Source of the DNA: Chrysochromulina tobinii
Taxonomy: Eukaryota > Haptophyta > Prymnesiales > Chrysochromulinaceae
Reading direction: 5' to 3'
DNA: 41,959 nt
Assembly: GCA_001275005.1 (NCBI GenBank)
Contig: JWZX01003363.1
Span: 1-41,959, forward strand
Numbering within the stretch: the stretch's first letter is position 1; each line of letters begins with the position of its first letter. Under the pieces are notes generated by a model. That model was not told the origin of the DNA. It saw only the letters and a list, made by a program, of their open reading frames with translations, and searched no databases. The position numbers and the translations under genes were made by a program. Shown here piece after piece: positions 1-8,353 of this stretch.

Positions 1-381
1 CATTGAGTCTTCCTGGCGACAGAGGTGCCGAACATGGCCTGATCATGTCGGCGCGATCCTATTGCGTGAACCCCGTTTGAGCTGGTAGCGATCCCCACGG
101 CACACACCAGTCGCGTCTGTCGTGTTAACGTTCACACAGTCCCGAGAATTCGCCTGTGCGGGCGGCGTTTCGCCCACGAGTTTCGACGTCTATTGACGAA
201 CCTGAGGTGTGAAAGTCGTTGCAGATGAACAGAATCCGGCCCGGCGCGAGGAAAACTACGAAATCGCCATCGCGAGCGCACATGAGACTAACGAAAAGCC
301 GAGCACACAGGTCACACTCCACGGCCCTCCAGCGCGACGTATCTCATATCATAGATGATCACGCATGTGTGCAATTTGGTC
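1..381. other. left-edge non-coding stretch
   Basis: No convincing gene is seen here. Open frames are short, lack recognisable domains and overlap one another. The stretch lies downstream of the SURF4-like stop codon on the minus strand, so part of it is probably that gene's 3' untranslated region. Confidence 0.5.
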
Positions 382-1379
382 TCACTTGCTCTTGCTGGCA
401 GCATCAACGCTGAAGCGGCCGGGCCCAAGCGCGACTAGGAGCAACAGACCGCCTACGGGCGTCATCGCCTGGAAAAAGTGGAAGCGCTTGTGGTCGGCGT
501 TGCGCCCGCCCTCCCAAAAAGGGAAGCGAACAAAGGCGTCGGTGAACACGGCGAGAGCGATGATGCACGCACAAGCCTGTGTCTTGTACCCGAGCCACAC
601 CATGAGGCCGGCGAGCAGGATGAGGATATAGGTCGTCGAGGCGATGCCAACCACGATCCCTGAGTCATCAGAGTAGAACATCTGCAGCCATGGGAGGCGG
701 AGTGAGAGAGCGTGCGTGTGCGTGCGTGTGCGTGTGTGTGCGTGAGGGAGAGAGAAGAGGGATTCACCTCGGACAGGCGCAAGCCAAAGACGAGCGCCAG
801 GTCGACCGTGAGCATCACCCGCGAGAGGAGCTGGATCCAGGGCACGATCGTAGCTGCCTTGTAATGGTCTGCTGAGGCCAGGTGAGTGGCGAACGGGCTC
901 TTGCGAGGGTAGGCGACAAAATGTGCCTCCGCAAAGACGATACCGCACGCGCCAAGCTGCGCCATGCTGAGCGTTAAGAGCTCGACATTCGTGAGCTGGT
1001 TGAACAGGATGGGCTGCAGGATCACGGTGAAGGCGATGGCGCATGTGACGATCATCACAGGCACGGCCATGCGTGGCACGGCCGCGGTCGGAATGATGAT
1101 GATAGGGCTCACGAGCTGGACGCCGGCAACGAAGAGCAGCATCGCGCCAGCGATTGAGCTTGGCAAGCCCACGTGCTTCGCAATGAACGCAAGCTGCTCG
1201 TTCCACATGGTTATGCACCGGATTGAATCCTCGAGGTATGTCAGTACCGTAAAGAGCGTGGCGACGCACGACAAGATGGTTGAGGCCGTGGTGGCCGTGG
1301 GTACCTTGGCGCGCGAGAAGTGCTCGGACTCTAATTCATCAACGTCCACCAATTCGCGTCCAGGCGACTCGAGGTCCAT
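382..1379 (-). CDS. SURF4/Erv29-like ER cargo receptor
   Basis: This is a polytopic membrane protein of the SURF4/Erv29 family, which packages secretory cargo for ER-to-Golgi export. Exon 1 is 1379-768 and exon 2 is 681-382. They are joined across an 86-nt phase-0 intron (GTGAAT donor, CTGCAG acceptor) to give 303 residues, against about 270 in animal SURF4. Family signatures are visible: an N-terminal LEDSIR segment (LEDGIR in animals), several hydrophobic spans, and a C-terminal block with HFFQAMTPVGGLLLLVALGP, matching the DFFQ...GGLLLVVALGPG end of SURF4. The C-terminus SKSK carries lysine at -3 but not -4, so a classical KKXX retrieval signal is only partly present. The N-terminal 25 residues are an acidic extension. 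The intron contains a CA/TG microsatellite. Family assignment is strong; cargo is unknown. Confidence 0.9.
682..767 (-). repeat. intron with CA-rich microsatellite in the SURF4-like gene
   Basis: The 86-nt intron is largely a CA/CG dinucleotide tract (TG/CG-rich on the plus strand, about 711-743). It is bounded by GTGAAT and CTGCAG. It also stays open in the exon 1 frame, so intron retention would add a His/Thr/Arg-rich stretch and change the C-terminus rather than stop at once. Confidence 0.75.
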
Positions 1380-1540
1380 CCGCTCCGAGAACAGCGTTGC
1401 TTGCTGCGAAGAGAGCGCAGCATTAGTTGCAGCATTTCCATTTTTAGAACAACGTCAATTCGGCGGCAAACAAAGTAATCATCCTTCGCTAATTTAGCGG
1501 GCGTGCGTGCCGTGCCTTGTGCGTGTGCACTTCGCGAAAG

Positions 1541-2292
1541 CTACTTTGCAGCTTTGTCGCTCGGGGTGGCGCGTTTGGCCACCGCCTCCAACGCCTCATC
1601 GAGGTCCACGCTCACCTCGAGCGTGTCGAGCTCCACCCCGACGCGCGCCGCCTGGGCGAGCTCGCGCAGCCCCGCGCCAGCCGTCGTGGCGAGCCGGAGC
1701 TCCTCGGGCAGCGTGAGCGTCGCACCCACATCCAGGCTGCAGCCTCGCGCGAGCTCCACCCGGTGGATCAAGCTGAGGCCGCTCGAGGCGAATTTGCGCC
1801 GCAGCCCCAGCTTGGCCTCCACCGTCGGCCGCCACGTGCGCAGGTCTAGGGCGGAGCGCATCTCCAACTTGGTCGCGGCGTCGAGGATGCCGGGCAGTAA
1901 CACGAGCTTCCTCCACTCGAGGGTGCGCAAGTTGGTCAGCTTGAAGCGGCCGCCGCTGTCTGCAATCGCATGAAGAGACGGTTAGTCGCAGCATGCAAAA
2001 CGAGCTGGGAGGCGAGGCGCGTGTCATTTGAGGCGCGTGGTGCTGGTGGGGTGGGGGGCTGGGGTAGCACGCAAGGCGGCTGCGCACACGCATCGTCCTT
2101 GTAAGTAGCCTGCACATTGAGTTCGCCGTTCGTATTGAAAGTGCCGCCGATGGCAAGGCCGCTGGCAAGAGTCTTGCTCATTGAGAGGGTCGGTGTGATT
2201 GAGTTCGACAAGTCCAACGGTCCCGGCAGCGTGTTTCCTGCTGCGGCGCATGGAAGGCACGCGATGGCGATGATGAACATTAGGACTGTCAT
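1541..2292 (-). CDS. small secreted or organelle-targeted beta-rich protein, unknown function
   Basis: I do not recognise this protein. The ATG at 2292 opens a hydrophobic signal-like segment (MTVLMFIIAIACLPCAAAG), so entry into the secretory route is likely. Exon 1 is 2292-2088 and exon 2 is 1959-1541, with a proposed 128-nt phase-1 intron (GTGCGC donor, TTGCAG acceptor), giving 207 residues. The mature part alternates polar and hydrophobic residues in short runs (for example GGTFNTNGELNVQATY), which suggests antiparallel beta strands, possibly a barrel. No catalytic motif is visible. A complex-plastid bipartite signal cannot be excluded, but the usual aromatic residue after the cleavage site is not obvious. 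An upstream in-frame GTG exists but the ATG is preferred. The gene is head to head with the LRR gene, 151 nt between start codons. The exon join rests on frame and splice-site phase alone. Confidence 0.6.
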
Positions 2293-2409
2293 TCGCGCGG
2301 AAGCGAGATTCACGAGAAGTTAATCTTTTCAGAGCGCTCGGCCTCAACTCGCGTGAAGGGTTGACGTTGGGTCGCTGCACGTCGCAGCGCCGTAACGGGC
2401 GCTTCAGTT

Positions 2410-2476
2410 CATGTCTGCCCCTTGACTGTCGAAGCCCTCGAGCATGTCTGCCCCTCTGACTGTCGAAGCCCTCGAG
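2410..2476 (+). repeat. tandem duplication of the start-codon region, creating a 4-codon uORF
   Basis: Two adjacent near-identical copies (2410-2442, 33 nt; 2443-2476, 34 nt) each contain ATGTCTGCCCCT. The upstream copy lacks one base, so its ATG at 2411 runs Met-Ser-Ala-Pro and stops at TGA 2423-2425. The downstream copy holds the real start at 2444. Confidence 0.9.
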
Positions 2477-3925
2477 CGCGAACGGCAGGCGCGGCTCAAG
2501 GAGGCCGTCGCGGGTGAGCCGGACTACATTGAGGAGGAGGAGCCCGAAGACGAGTGGAAGGATGATAAGCGCCAGAGCTTCACGCGGCAGCAGAAGGCGT
2601 TCAGCAGCCTCGCTGACATGCCAACTTGTACGTCATACTCGGCCGCCGAGAAGCTCGTCCTCAAGACAATGAAGGCTGGAGGAAAGCTGCTTGATCTTCG
2701 GTTAGACCTCACCCTGCAAAGGCTGCAGGTGGTACCCGGAGAGGTACTGAAGCTCGGCGACTCGCTGCGTGAGCTCACAGTGGTCGGCAACCGCATCTGC
2801 GAGATGCCCGCTGAGCTCGACCTGTGCCGACGGCTCCGCGTGCTCAACCTCGCTGCCAATGACCTCTCGGGGCTGCCCGACCTCACCCGGCTCAAGGAGC
2901 TCGCGCACGTCGGCCTGGCCTGCAACCGGGTGGACGATAGCAGTCTTCCCGCGGTCGTGCGTAGCTTGCCAGCAAGCCTCGCCTCGCTCGACCTCGGCGC
3001 GAACGAGCTATGCAGCCTCGAGAGCCTGCTCAGTGCCTTCGAGGCGCGAGCTCTGCCGGGGCTGCGCCAGCTGACGCTCAAGTCGAATCCGCTCGGCCTC
3101 ATCCGGCTCTACCGGCTGCGTGTAGCGGCCACAAGCTTTGGCAGCGCGCTCACGTTGCTGGACGAAGTGCCACCGCCGCCGAATGCTGCCGCGGTGCTCG
3201 AGGACACAATGGCCGCCGCCGCCGCCGCCGCTGCCGCCGCCGCCCCTGCCGCCGCCCCTGTCGAAGCCGAGGCGGACGCCGACGCTGAGGGCGCAGAGGA
3301 GCAGGCAGCAGCGATGGCGGCGCAGGCGGCGGCGCTGGCCTTGTCCAAATCAAAGCGGACGGCGTTCCGAGTGACCATCGAGCGGCTCGGTGGGGTGCCG
3401 CCGAGCGACCTGCCGCCGCCGCCGCCGCCCGAACCGCCGCCGGTGGATCCGAAGGCCAAAAAGGGGGCGCCGCCTCCGGAGCCGGAGCCACCAAAACTGG
3501 AGGACCTCGAGTGTTTGGTCATCTCGTTCTCCATGACGGGCGAGACGCGCTCCACACGACCAGTGCCGCGTGGCACTGAGAGCGTCATCGACTTTGAGGA
3601 CACGGCTGTGGTGCTCGAGCTCGAGCGCACCGTGGCACTGCGTGATGAGCTCCTCATCACGGGCATTCCCTTCGAGGTCCTCTCGGTGCCTCCGAAGGCC
3701 AAGCCTATCGAGGGCGAGGCGCCGCCCGCCACGACGCCGGTGCTCATCGGGCGGCTGGTGTCGCACTGGGCGCCCCTCGCGGAGGGCGAGACTAAGATGA
3801 CGCAGGTGTGCCAGCAGATCATCCAGCCGCCCGCGCCCGAGGGCGCGAAGGCGAAGCGCGGCAAGAAGCCCAAGCTGCCGCCGCCCTTCACGCTCTCGCT
3901 CGCGGTGACCATCGAGTTGGTCTGA
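2444..3925 (+). CDS. leucine-rich-repeat protein, LRRC43-like
   Basis: The single-exon product is 493 residues. Residues about 1-60 are acidic and charged. About 80-240 hold five or six leucine-rich repeats (LRELTVVGNRICEMP, LRVLNLAANDLSGLP, LASLDLGANELCSLE, LRQLTLKSNPLG), closing with an LRR-cap-like segment that ends in LLDEVP. An alanine tract (about residues 256-270) and a proline-rich linker (about 322-350) follow. A C-terminal beta-rich domain contains ECLVISFSMTGE and FTLSLAVTIELV. An LRR block followed by such a C-terminal domain resembles LRRC43, a protein associated with motile cilia; a generic LRR scaffold is the alternative. CCP5- and PACRG-type genes elsewhere in the window fit a flagellated cell. 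The start is ambiguous in principle because a duplicated ATG lies 33 nt upstream, but only the ATG at 2444 is in frame. Confidence 0.8.
   Translation: MSAPLTVEALERERQARLKEAVAGEPDYIEEEEPEDEWKDDKRQSFTRQQKAFSSLADMPTCTSYSAAEKLVLKTMKAGGKLLDLRLDLTLQRLQVVPGEVLKLGDSLRELTVVGNRICEMPAELDLCRRLRVLNLAANDLSGLPDLTRLKELAHVGLACNRVDDSSLPAVVRSLPASLASLDLGANELCSLESLLSAFEARALPGLRQLTLKSNPLGLIRLYRLRVAATSFGSALTLLDEVPPPPNAAAVLEDTMAAAAAAAAAAAPAAAPVEAEADADAEGAEEQAAAMAAQAAALALSKSKRTAFRVTIERLGGVPPSDLPPPPPPEPPPVDPKAKKGAPPPEPEPPKLEDLECLVISFSMTGETRSTRPVPRGTESVIDFEDTAVVLELERTVALRDELLITGIPFEVLSVPPKAKPIEGEAPPATTPVLIGRLVSHWAPLAEGETKMTQVCQQIIQPPAPEGAKAKRGKKPKLPPPFTLSLAVTIELV
3209..3260 (+). repeat. GCC trinucleotide tract encoding poly-alanine
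   Basis: Repeated GCC with occasional GCT and CCT codes for an alanine run inside the LRRC43-like protein, between the LRR block and the C-terminal domain. It is likely length-variable. Confidence 0.8.
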
Positions 3926-4370
3926 GTCAACTGAGAGACGTGTGAGCACATCATGGGGCGCACAAGGGGCGCACCAACACCATTTTTCTTTCTCTATGTC
4001 TGATGTTTGAGCCATGTCGCTGCTCGTAAATTAGAAGCGAGCTGCAGGGACGAGAGACCAGAGCGTGAAGATCTCGAGTCATCTGTATACTGTAAGCCGG
4101 CTGGCCAGGCGCCGGCCAAACGGCAACCGACGACGGCGGATGCCGGACGAGGACCTGCGCGCGCTCCGCACAACCCAACGGACAATCCACAAATGCCGCG
4201 CCGCGTGCGCGCACGCAAACCTCCGTCTATTAACTCGCCACAATTTTTCAACGGTGTGCCGGGGTCCGGGCTTCGCCCCCGCTGGGACCCGCGGTGTAGC
4301 GTGTACACACACCGCCCGAACGGAACACTCCGTCCACACGTCGCATGCTGAACAAGCTGCAGGGCGCGAC
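3926..4370. other. intergenic stretch between convergent genes, with a strong hairpin
   Basis: This region separates the 3' ends of the LRR gene (+) and the phosphatase (-). No gene is supported. The notable structure is a two-tier inverted repeat at 4262-4290: an outer stem GGGTCC (4262-4267) with GGACCC (4285-4290), and an inner GGGC-TTC-GCCC (4268-4278). It could act in 3'-end formation of either transcript, or be incidental in GC-rich DNA. Confidence 0.5.
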
Positions 4371-7052
4371 TCATGACGACATCCGCCGTGGGCCGGCCCC
4401 ATCGTCTTCGAGCGCCTCCTGCTCCTCATGGTCCCGCTCGGCCGCCTTGCTGATCTCGGCGAGCAGCGCATCCTCCGCCGTCAGCAGCTGTGAACCTTGT
4501 AGGCTGGGCAGCGCATCGAGGAAGCTTTCGAGCGCGTGCGAGAGTGATTCAAAGGTGGGCATCGGCGCGAGTGCAGGTGCGATTTGAGCGAGCAGACCCA
4601 TGATGGCGTCCATCATCTCGTGCGCCTCCTCGGACGAGCGAGGTTGCGTGGTGATCGTCGACTGGTACGCCAGCAGCAACTCGACAGGGGTGAGCACCTC
4701 GGCACCATCGGCCGCGGGAGCGTCGGCGTCAGCGTCGGCGCCGCCTCCTGCGCCACCGCCCTCGGCGCCCACCTCGGCGCCCCCGGCGGTCCCGGCGGCC
4801 ACATGCGCATTGGGCCCCTGCAGCACGACGAGCAGCTCCACAGCTACCGTCTGGAGCGCCGTGACGGCCATCATCTCGTCCAGGGAGCTCATTCGACCGG
4901 ATTCGTCCATTTGGTCGACGTGCACCGCGTAGGAGGAGTTCTCGCGCGACAGCACGTCTGAGCGGTCACTGGGCATCCGGAGAGGCGCCGGCCACCCGTG
5001 AGCGCCGAGGTGAGCGCCTGCGTCTCTCGAGCTGCCCCACGTGGTCGCGATCTCGATCGATCTCGATCTCGAGCTGGCACCATGGTCGACCGATTCGCTG
5101 CACGAGCTCTCCGAAATCTCCGAAATCTCCGAAATCTCCGAGCCCAGTCGCTCGAGCGTCGTGACGAGCGTCGGCCTGCCCTCGGCGCCCGCCTCGGCGC
5201 CCGCCGCACCGCCTGCGAACAGTCCAAAGGTACGCGGAGGGCGTGCACCTTTGACACGGCCCGTCATCGGAGGCATCGCCCCCTGCACCCCCCAACCGCC
5301 TCCGCCGCCCAAGTCAACATCGAGGTCGGTGAAGGACTTTGTGAGCGACGAGAGGGCTGGGGGCTCAAAGGAACCGCCCGCACTACCCGTCGACATGGCG
5401 CGGCTCGGCAGTCGCTGCAGCGGCGGCGGCGGCGGCGCGAACAGGGACCAGAAGGTCTCCGACTCTCCTCCCTCCCTCTCGTACGGGACAGCCGAGTCGC
5501 TCGGCAGGTGATGGTACTTGCGTAGCCTCGCCACGTGGCGCTCGAGCGCCATCAGGTCGCTCTCGGGCGTGGGCGCGCCGGCGGGCAGCCACACCGCCGC
5601 CGCACCCTCCCGCTGCACGACGAGAGGGCCACCGCCGCCCTTTGCGCATAGGAGCTCGCGAACGAGCTCACGCTCCCGCGCCAGGGCTTCCTCACTTTCG
5701 AATGCACCGCCATCGAGGGTGAGGAGGTGCGGGCACGTGGGCAGCGCGACCGAGTGCATCGTACGCGGCGGACCCTCAGCGCCAGCCGACGCAGGCGCAG
5801 CCGAGCCTGAAGCGACCGCCGCCGCGGCCGCAGCCGAGGTTCCACAGGTCAAATCTCCGGTCAAATCTCCGAGCAGGGCGCCCGAGCCGAGCGCCGTACC
5901 GAGCGCCCATGCCTGCGTCGTCTGCGGCGGCGCTTCGATGCTTGCGCCCCACTGCAGCAGCGCGCACGCGAACCCAATGTTCGGGTTCACCGTCGGGCGC
6001 GCGGCACGCACCAGCTCGAGCGCGTCGTCGTATGCGAGCCCGCGCTTCCACATGATGTAGGCGATCACGAGCGTCGCGGAGCGTGAGACGCCGTGTTGGC
6101 AGTGGACGAAGACGGTGCCGTGCTCCTGCTCGATCGTGTCGTCGATGAAGTCGAGCACGTCGTAAAAGACGGCTGAGATGTCCTCGCGCGCTGTGTCGAG
6201 CAAGTTGAGCTTCAGGTAGTGGAAGCGGTGTGGGAAGTGGTTGGCACAGATCATGCCCGCGCAGTTGACGATGGCGGTGACGCCCTCGGAGGCGAGCTTG
6301 GCCTCGTCGCGCGCCGAGTGCTCCGCGCCGATCAGCAGCTGCCCGGGCAGCACCGTCGACAGCTTGTGATCGAACTCCAGGATCATCCGACGCTGCGACT
6401 GTGCGCCCGGGCGCGAACCCGGCGTCGGACAGCCACGCATCACGTTGGCTGACGATGGACGCGACGAGCCGACTGACGACGCGGCGGAGCACGGGCGTGA
6501 GGAAGCTTGCGACGAAGGCGGGCGCGACGTGATCACGATCACCGGACCTCCCATGGGCCGTGACAGCTGGCGCGGCGGCACCGAGACGGCGAGGTCGCGC
6601 GCGCCGGCGCCGCATCGATGGGTGAAGCTGTTGCTGCCGCCGCCCGCGCCGGCGGCCGGGTACGAGTCCTCCGCCTCGGCCGCCGCGGTCTCGAACAAGG
6701 CCGCGCGGTTGAGCGCGCGCCGGTCCGCGTCGGGCGAGACGGTGATCGCCGGCCGGCCCAACATCATCATCTTGTGGTGGCTGCGCTCGCGGAAGTTGAC
6801 CGATGGCGGCGAGTGGTTACTGATCACCGGGCTGCCGGCCAGCGGCGACGACTGGCTGCTCGAGTTGGACGGTGCGATGGCAATCTCTTCCATCTCCGGG
6901 AATCCAGACGAGTTGCGCCGCTGCAATTCGGCCTCCAGCCCGCGCAGCCGGCTTGCGAGGAGTATGGGCGTGAATTGCACGCGGAGCGCTATGTGGTCCA
7001 CCTCGCGATCGGCCATGGGGTCCTCCTCGCGCTCGTTCGGTGCATCGCCCAT
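4371..7052 (-). CDS. dual-specificity protein phosphatase, MKP1-like layout
   Basis: The intronless gene gives 893 residues from the ATG at 7052 (in-frame codons upstream start only at a GTG). A disordered N-terminus is followed by a DSP catalytic domain at about 225-375. The P-loop is [11 protein letters not shown], with nucleophile Cys318 and Arg324; Asp286 in [10 protein letters not shown] is the likely general acid. Such enzymes remove phosphate from both Tyr and Thr/Ser, typically in MAP kinases. After the catalytic domain, a segment at about 440-550 contains VWLPAG and ESETFW. It faintly recalls the gelsolin-like domain that follows the DSP domain in plant MKP1; this is tentative. The remaining 300 residues are low complexity, with EIS repeats (from a 9-nt repeat near 5110-5140) and Ala/Gly tracts. 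It is head to head with eL18, 288 nt between start codons. The phosphatase call is strong; the physiological substrate is inferred. Confidence 0.9.
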   Translation of the reverse strand: MGDAPNEREEDPMADREVDHIALRVQFTPILLASRLRGLEAELQRRNSSGFPEMEEIAIAPSNSSSQSSPLAGSPVISNHSPPSVNFRERSHHKMMMLGRPAITVSPDADRRALNRAALFETAAAEAEDSYPAAGAGGGSNSFTHRCGAGARDLAVSVPPRQLSRPMGGPVIVITSRPPSSQASSRPCSAASSVGSSRPSSANVMRGCPTPGSRPGAQSQRRMILEFDHKLSTVLPGQLLIGAEHSARDEAKLASEGVTAIVNCAGMICANHFPHRFHYLKLNLLDTAREDISAVFYDVLDFIDDTIEQEHGTVFVHCQHGVSRSATLVIAYIMWKRGLAYDDALELVRAARPTVNPNIGFACALLQWGASIEAPPQTTQAWALGTALGSGALLGDLTGDLTCGTSAAAAAAVASGSAAPASAGAEGPPRTMHSVALPTCPHLLTLDGGAFESEEALARERELVRELLCAKGGGGPLVVQREGAAAVWLPAGAPTPESDLMALERHVARLRKYHHLPSDSAVPYEREGGESETFWSLFAPPPPPLQRLPSRAMSTGSAGGSFEPPALSSLTKSFTDLDVDLGGGGGWGVQGAMPPMTGRVKGARPPRTFGLFAGGAAGAEAGAEGRPTLVTTLERLGSEISEISEISESSCSESVDHGASSRSRSIEIATTWGSSRDAGAHLGAHGWPAPLRMPSDRSDVLSRENSSYAVHVDQMDESGRMSSLDEMMAVTALQTVAVELLVVLQGPNAHVAAGTAGGAEVGAEGGGAGGGADADADAPAADGAEVLTPVELLLAYQSTITTQPRSSEEAHEMMDAIMGLLAQIAPALAPMPTFESLSHALESFLDALPSLQGSQLLTAEDALLAEISKAAERDHEEQEALEDDGAGPRRMSS

Positions 7053-7340
7053 GGTCGGCCTATTCGGTTCGATTTCCGTGCGCTCCACGAAGGCGCCGGC
7101 CGAGCTTTTCCGACCAACGCGGGCGCCCTCGTCCTAATCACCAAAACGGCGCTTTCGAGAAGATGCGTGGCATTCGCTGCACCTCCGCACGGATGTGTCG
7201 TGCGGGCGGACATTGTAAAAATCGGGTCCGATTTACCCTGTGGGAAACGCACATTTTTTCCCACACGACGCCCATTTCCCCACACGCCCATCTTCTTGTC
7301 ACGTGGGCGCGTGGTACTCTGCTCTCTGCTCTCGGTCGCG
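7053..7340. promoter_or_regulatory. probable bidirectional promoter, phosphatase / eL18
   Basis: The 288 nt between divergent start codons must carry both 5' regions. Just upstream of the eL18 start lies a CT-rich leader (about 7317-7335), reminiscent of the pyrimidine-rich leaders of ribosomal protein mRNAs. An AT-richer stretch with TTTTTTCCCACA lies at about 7250-7265. No TATA box is evident. Functional assignment is inference from layout. Confidence 0.45.
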
Positions 7341-7910
7341 ATGGGTATCGACATCCGCCACAATAACTACCGGAAGAAGGGTGGCCGCCACGCGCCCGTG
7401 TCCGAGAACCTCTACCTCCGGCTGCTCGTCAAGCTTTACCGCTTCCTGGCACGCCGCACCGGCGCGGACGCCAACAAGGTGATCCTCAAGCGCCTCTTCA
7501 CCTCGCGTGTCAACCGCCCGCCCATCTCGCTCAAGACGGTTGCGAAGCACCTTGGCGACAGCGGGAAGATTGCCGTCATTGTGGGCAGCGTCACCGACGA
7601 GGTTCGCACCTTCGACTGCCCCGCGATGACTGTGTGCGCGCTCCGCTTCACCAACACTGCGCGGGCGAAGCTCCTGAAGGCGGGGGGCACGTGCCTCACC
7701 TTCGATCAGCTCGCGCTCAAGGCGCCCCTCGGCGAGAACTGCATGCTGCTGCGCGGCTGCAAGTCGCACCGCGAGTCCGCCAAGCACTTTAGCGCCAAGT
7801 ACGGCGCCCCCGGCACCCCGCACGGCACTGCCCGGCCGTACGTGCGCGCCAAGGGCCGCAAGTTCGAGAAGGCGCGTGGCAAGCGTGCGTCGCGTGGCTA
7901 CCGCAACTAA
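7341..7910 (+). CDS. RPL18: 60S ribosomal protein eL18
   Basis: The 189-residue product matches eukaryotic eL18 from end to end (human is 188). Conserved blocks include MGIDIRHN at the start, [47 protein letters not shown], and the C-terminal [20 protein letters not shown]. It is a structural protein of the large cytosolic ribosomal subunit. The gene is intronless here. The frame stays open upstream, but homology begins at this ATG, which follows a CT-rich leader. Codon use is strongly GC3-biased, as expected for a highly expressed gene. Confidence 0.98.
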   Translation: MGIDIRHNNYRKKGGRHAPVSENLYLRLLVKLYRFLARRTGADANKVILKRLFTSRVNRPPISLKTVAKHLGDSGKIAVIVGSVTDEVRTFDCPAMTVCALRFTNTARAKLLKAGGTCLTFDQLALKAPLGENCMLLRGCKSHRESAKHFSAKYGAPGTPHGTARPYVRAKGRKFEKARGKRASRGYRN

Positions 7911-8353
7911 GTGGCCCGCACGTAGAGCGCGGTATCTCGGGAAGCCGCAGAGCGTTGACGTTTACATCGTTGTGTATGATTCATCACTGTCATGGCTATT
8001 TTTCTCATCCGTCTTGCGTCTACGCTACTGCCTACTCTCGCGTCTGCTCTGCGCCCCTCCTCGGAGGCTCTGTATTACGCACGACGCACACATTCACGTA
8101 AGGGACTAGCTCAAAAACGCTGACTACCGTCCAGCCGGTCTTGCAAGTTGCCCGATCGACATGCCGAGCGGAATCCCCAAATTACTCGACATTATGCCGC
8201 CCTCTCTAAACGCTGTTTCCCTTACAGCAGCTTTCAGGTTTAGTTTTAGAATTAAACTTCACAGCCAATGGGAAAACTTCACACCATTCGCAGACTCGCG
8301 TGTAGCTTCCGAGCGCACGACGATGCATCCGAGCGCGAGAGCGAGCACGCGCG
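7911..8353. other. intergenic stretch before the deubiquitinase gene
   Basis: This holds the eL18 3' region and the promoter/5' leader of the next gene, both on the plus strand. Base composition is AT-richer than the flanks. A sequence like a 3' splice site (TTTCCCTTACAG, about 8216-8227) might mark a 5' UTR intron, but no matching donor is clear. No gene is seen. Confidence 0.4.

Noticed and set aside
382-1269. Long minus-strand frame in a second register over the SURF4-like gene
   Set aside because: Only its last 100 codons are coding (exon 2). The upstream part is the shadow of exon 1 in another frame, as the splice phases and SURF4 similarity show.
6618-7340. Upstream extension of the eL18 frame
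   Set aside because: It overlaps the phosphatase on the other strand, has no similarity to eL18, and homology begins exactly at the ATG at 7341.
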